Positions 6,339 to 7,040 of a stretch of 7,040 bases of DNA are shown here, piece by piece. Source of the stretch: Candidatus Kapaibacterium sp. (GTDB taxonomy: Bacteria; Bacteroidota; Ignavibacteria; Kapaibacteriales; UBA2268); NCBI GenBank assembly GCA_028691175.1, contig JAQUZU010000095.1:1-7040 (forward strand), read 5' to 3'. Position 1 is the stretch's first letter. Each line of letters begins with the position of its first letter. A program made the position numbers and the translations under genes. The notes beneath the pieces are model-generated. The model saw only the letters and a program-made list of their open reading frames with translations, had not been told where the DNA came from and made no database searches.

Positions 6339-7040
6339 TTATTTGATTGATCTTTTAATCACGAATTTGCCGTAATTGCTATCATTATTTATTGTAACTT
6401 TATAAAAATACACGCCGGTCGGAATGTTGCGCGAAATGTCTCTCCATGCAACAACTTTTTTTCTGTCAATAACATCGATAGTTGCATTTACGTCTTCATA
6501 AATCAGCGTATTGTCTGTATCGTAAATTGCGAGTTTCGCTTTGCCCAAAACTCGGCTATCAAAAGGTACAGGGAATGCAATAAAGTCTTCTTTTCCGGAA
6601 TATGGATTAGGAAATGCCAAGTCGTTTTCAGTTAGTCGGCTGCCATTTTTCGCAAAGAAAATTGGTGTCATCACATCTTTATTTAATACAGAATTAAAGC
6701 AAATATTTCCGAAAAATTTAGTATCGCACTCCGAAGAATTTTTTTCCATTGAGATGCAAAATTCTTTGCTTTTTTGCTGGTATATTCTTGAATTCGGATA
6801 CTCTGCATTATAAACAATTACGTCAAGTGTGTCGTTTGATATACTTTCATCTTCGCTTCTAAAAATTACGCGTGCCGGATAGAACGCGAGCGGTAAAATA
6901 TCACCGCTTATCATTACAGACGGATAAGAATATTCATCTTCGAAATCAAACTTCATAGTTGAAAGTTCGTCTGCAAATGTAAAAAATTTTCCTTGCTGTG
7001 CCCGTTTTCCGGTATAGTAAAACCACGACGCAATTTCTGC
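6339..7040 (-). CDS. Probable secreted/surface protein with T9SS-type C-terminal sorting domain; 5' part beyond right edge
   Basis: The frame stays open from the stop at 6339 to the right edge (233 residues), so the Met at 6956 is internal, not a start. The last 90 or so residues look like a type IX secretion type A sorting domain. They include AFPNPYSGKEDFIAFPVP, which corresponds to the family's PNPF...F.vP start, then the LAIYDTDN strand. A GVYFYKVTINN strand follows, with KFVIKRSIK near the end, equivalent to the usual GvYfyrl..g.....K.v..r pattern. Such domains direct proteins across the outer membrane and are removed or anchored there. The preceding part, with EIASWFYYTGKRAQQG near the edge and Cys-containing strands, matches no family I recognise. 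A signal peptide cannot be checked because the N-terminus is missing. It sits directly upstream of the ABC ATPase. The sorting-domain call is good; function is unknown. Confidence 0.75.
   Translation of the reverse strand, partial: AEIASWFYYTGKRAQQGKFFTFADELSTMKFDFEDEYSYPSVMISGDILPLAFYPARVIFRSEDESISNDTLDVIVYNAEYPNSRIYQQKSKEFCISMEKNSSECDTKFFGNICFNSVLNKDVMTPIFFAKNGSRLTENDLAFPNPYSGKEDFIAFPVPFDSRVLGKAKLAIYDTDNTLIYEDVNATIDVIDRKKVVAWRDISRNIPTGVYFYKVTINNDSNYGKFVIKRSIK

Noticed and set aside
6085..6375. Plus-strand open frame of 96 codons opposite the ABC ATPase
   Set aside because: It is the antisense shadow of the Walker A region of the ABC gene, with no independent support.
6339..6956. Reading the T9SS-domain protein as a complete 205-residue gene starting at Met 6956
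   Set aside because: The same frame continues without a stop for 28 more codons to the window edge, and sorting domains sit at the end of large exported proteins, so this Met is internal.

Overview
This window carries ordinary housekeeping genes. I found no clear new system in it, but it has several structural oddities. Base composition is AT-rich, and strong Shine-Dalgarno sequences are mostly missing. The gene at the right edge ends in what looks like a type IX secretion (T9SS) C-terminal sorting domain. Together these suggest a member of the Bacteroidota/Ignavibacteria/Kapabacteria group (FCB superphylum). This placement is inferred; there is no rRNA or other phylogenetic marker here.

Left part (1-4234, all minus strand): one probable operon, read right to left as nuoC, nuoG, nuoH, nuoI and then a cation diffusion facilitator (CDF) efflux gene that runs off the left edge. 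The gaps are 28, 17, 18 and about 4 bases. The four nuo products are subunits of respiratory complex I: NuoC and NuoI belong to the connecting and quinone-reducing arm, NuoG to the NADH-side electron wire, and NuoH to the membrane arm at the quinone cavity. The order follows the usual nuo order, but nuoD, nuoE and nuoF are absent between nuoC and nuoG, and nuoA/nuoB are absent upstream. The remaining subunits must lie elsewhere if the complex is complete. The CDF gene seems to be split over two reading frames near its start.

Middle (4235-4378): a 144-base AT-rich divergent intergenic region between nuoC and radA. It holds candidate promoters for both directions and an imperfect hairpin. Then radA (4379-5734, plus strand) encodes a complete, canonical DNA repair/branch-migration ATPase.

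Right part (5754-7040, minus strand): a two-gene unit converging on radA. The upstream gene, whose 5' part lies beyond the right edge, encodes the C-terminal 233 residues of a probable T9SS-exported surface protein. Three bases after its stop begins a small ABC ATPase (193 aa) with an unusual Q-loop and H-loop, and with no permease in the window. Only 19 bases separate the ends of radA and the ABC gene.

No intergenic stretch exceeds 300 bases. I saw no tRNA, rRNA, CRISPR array, insertion sequence or attachment site.
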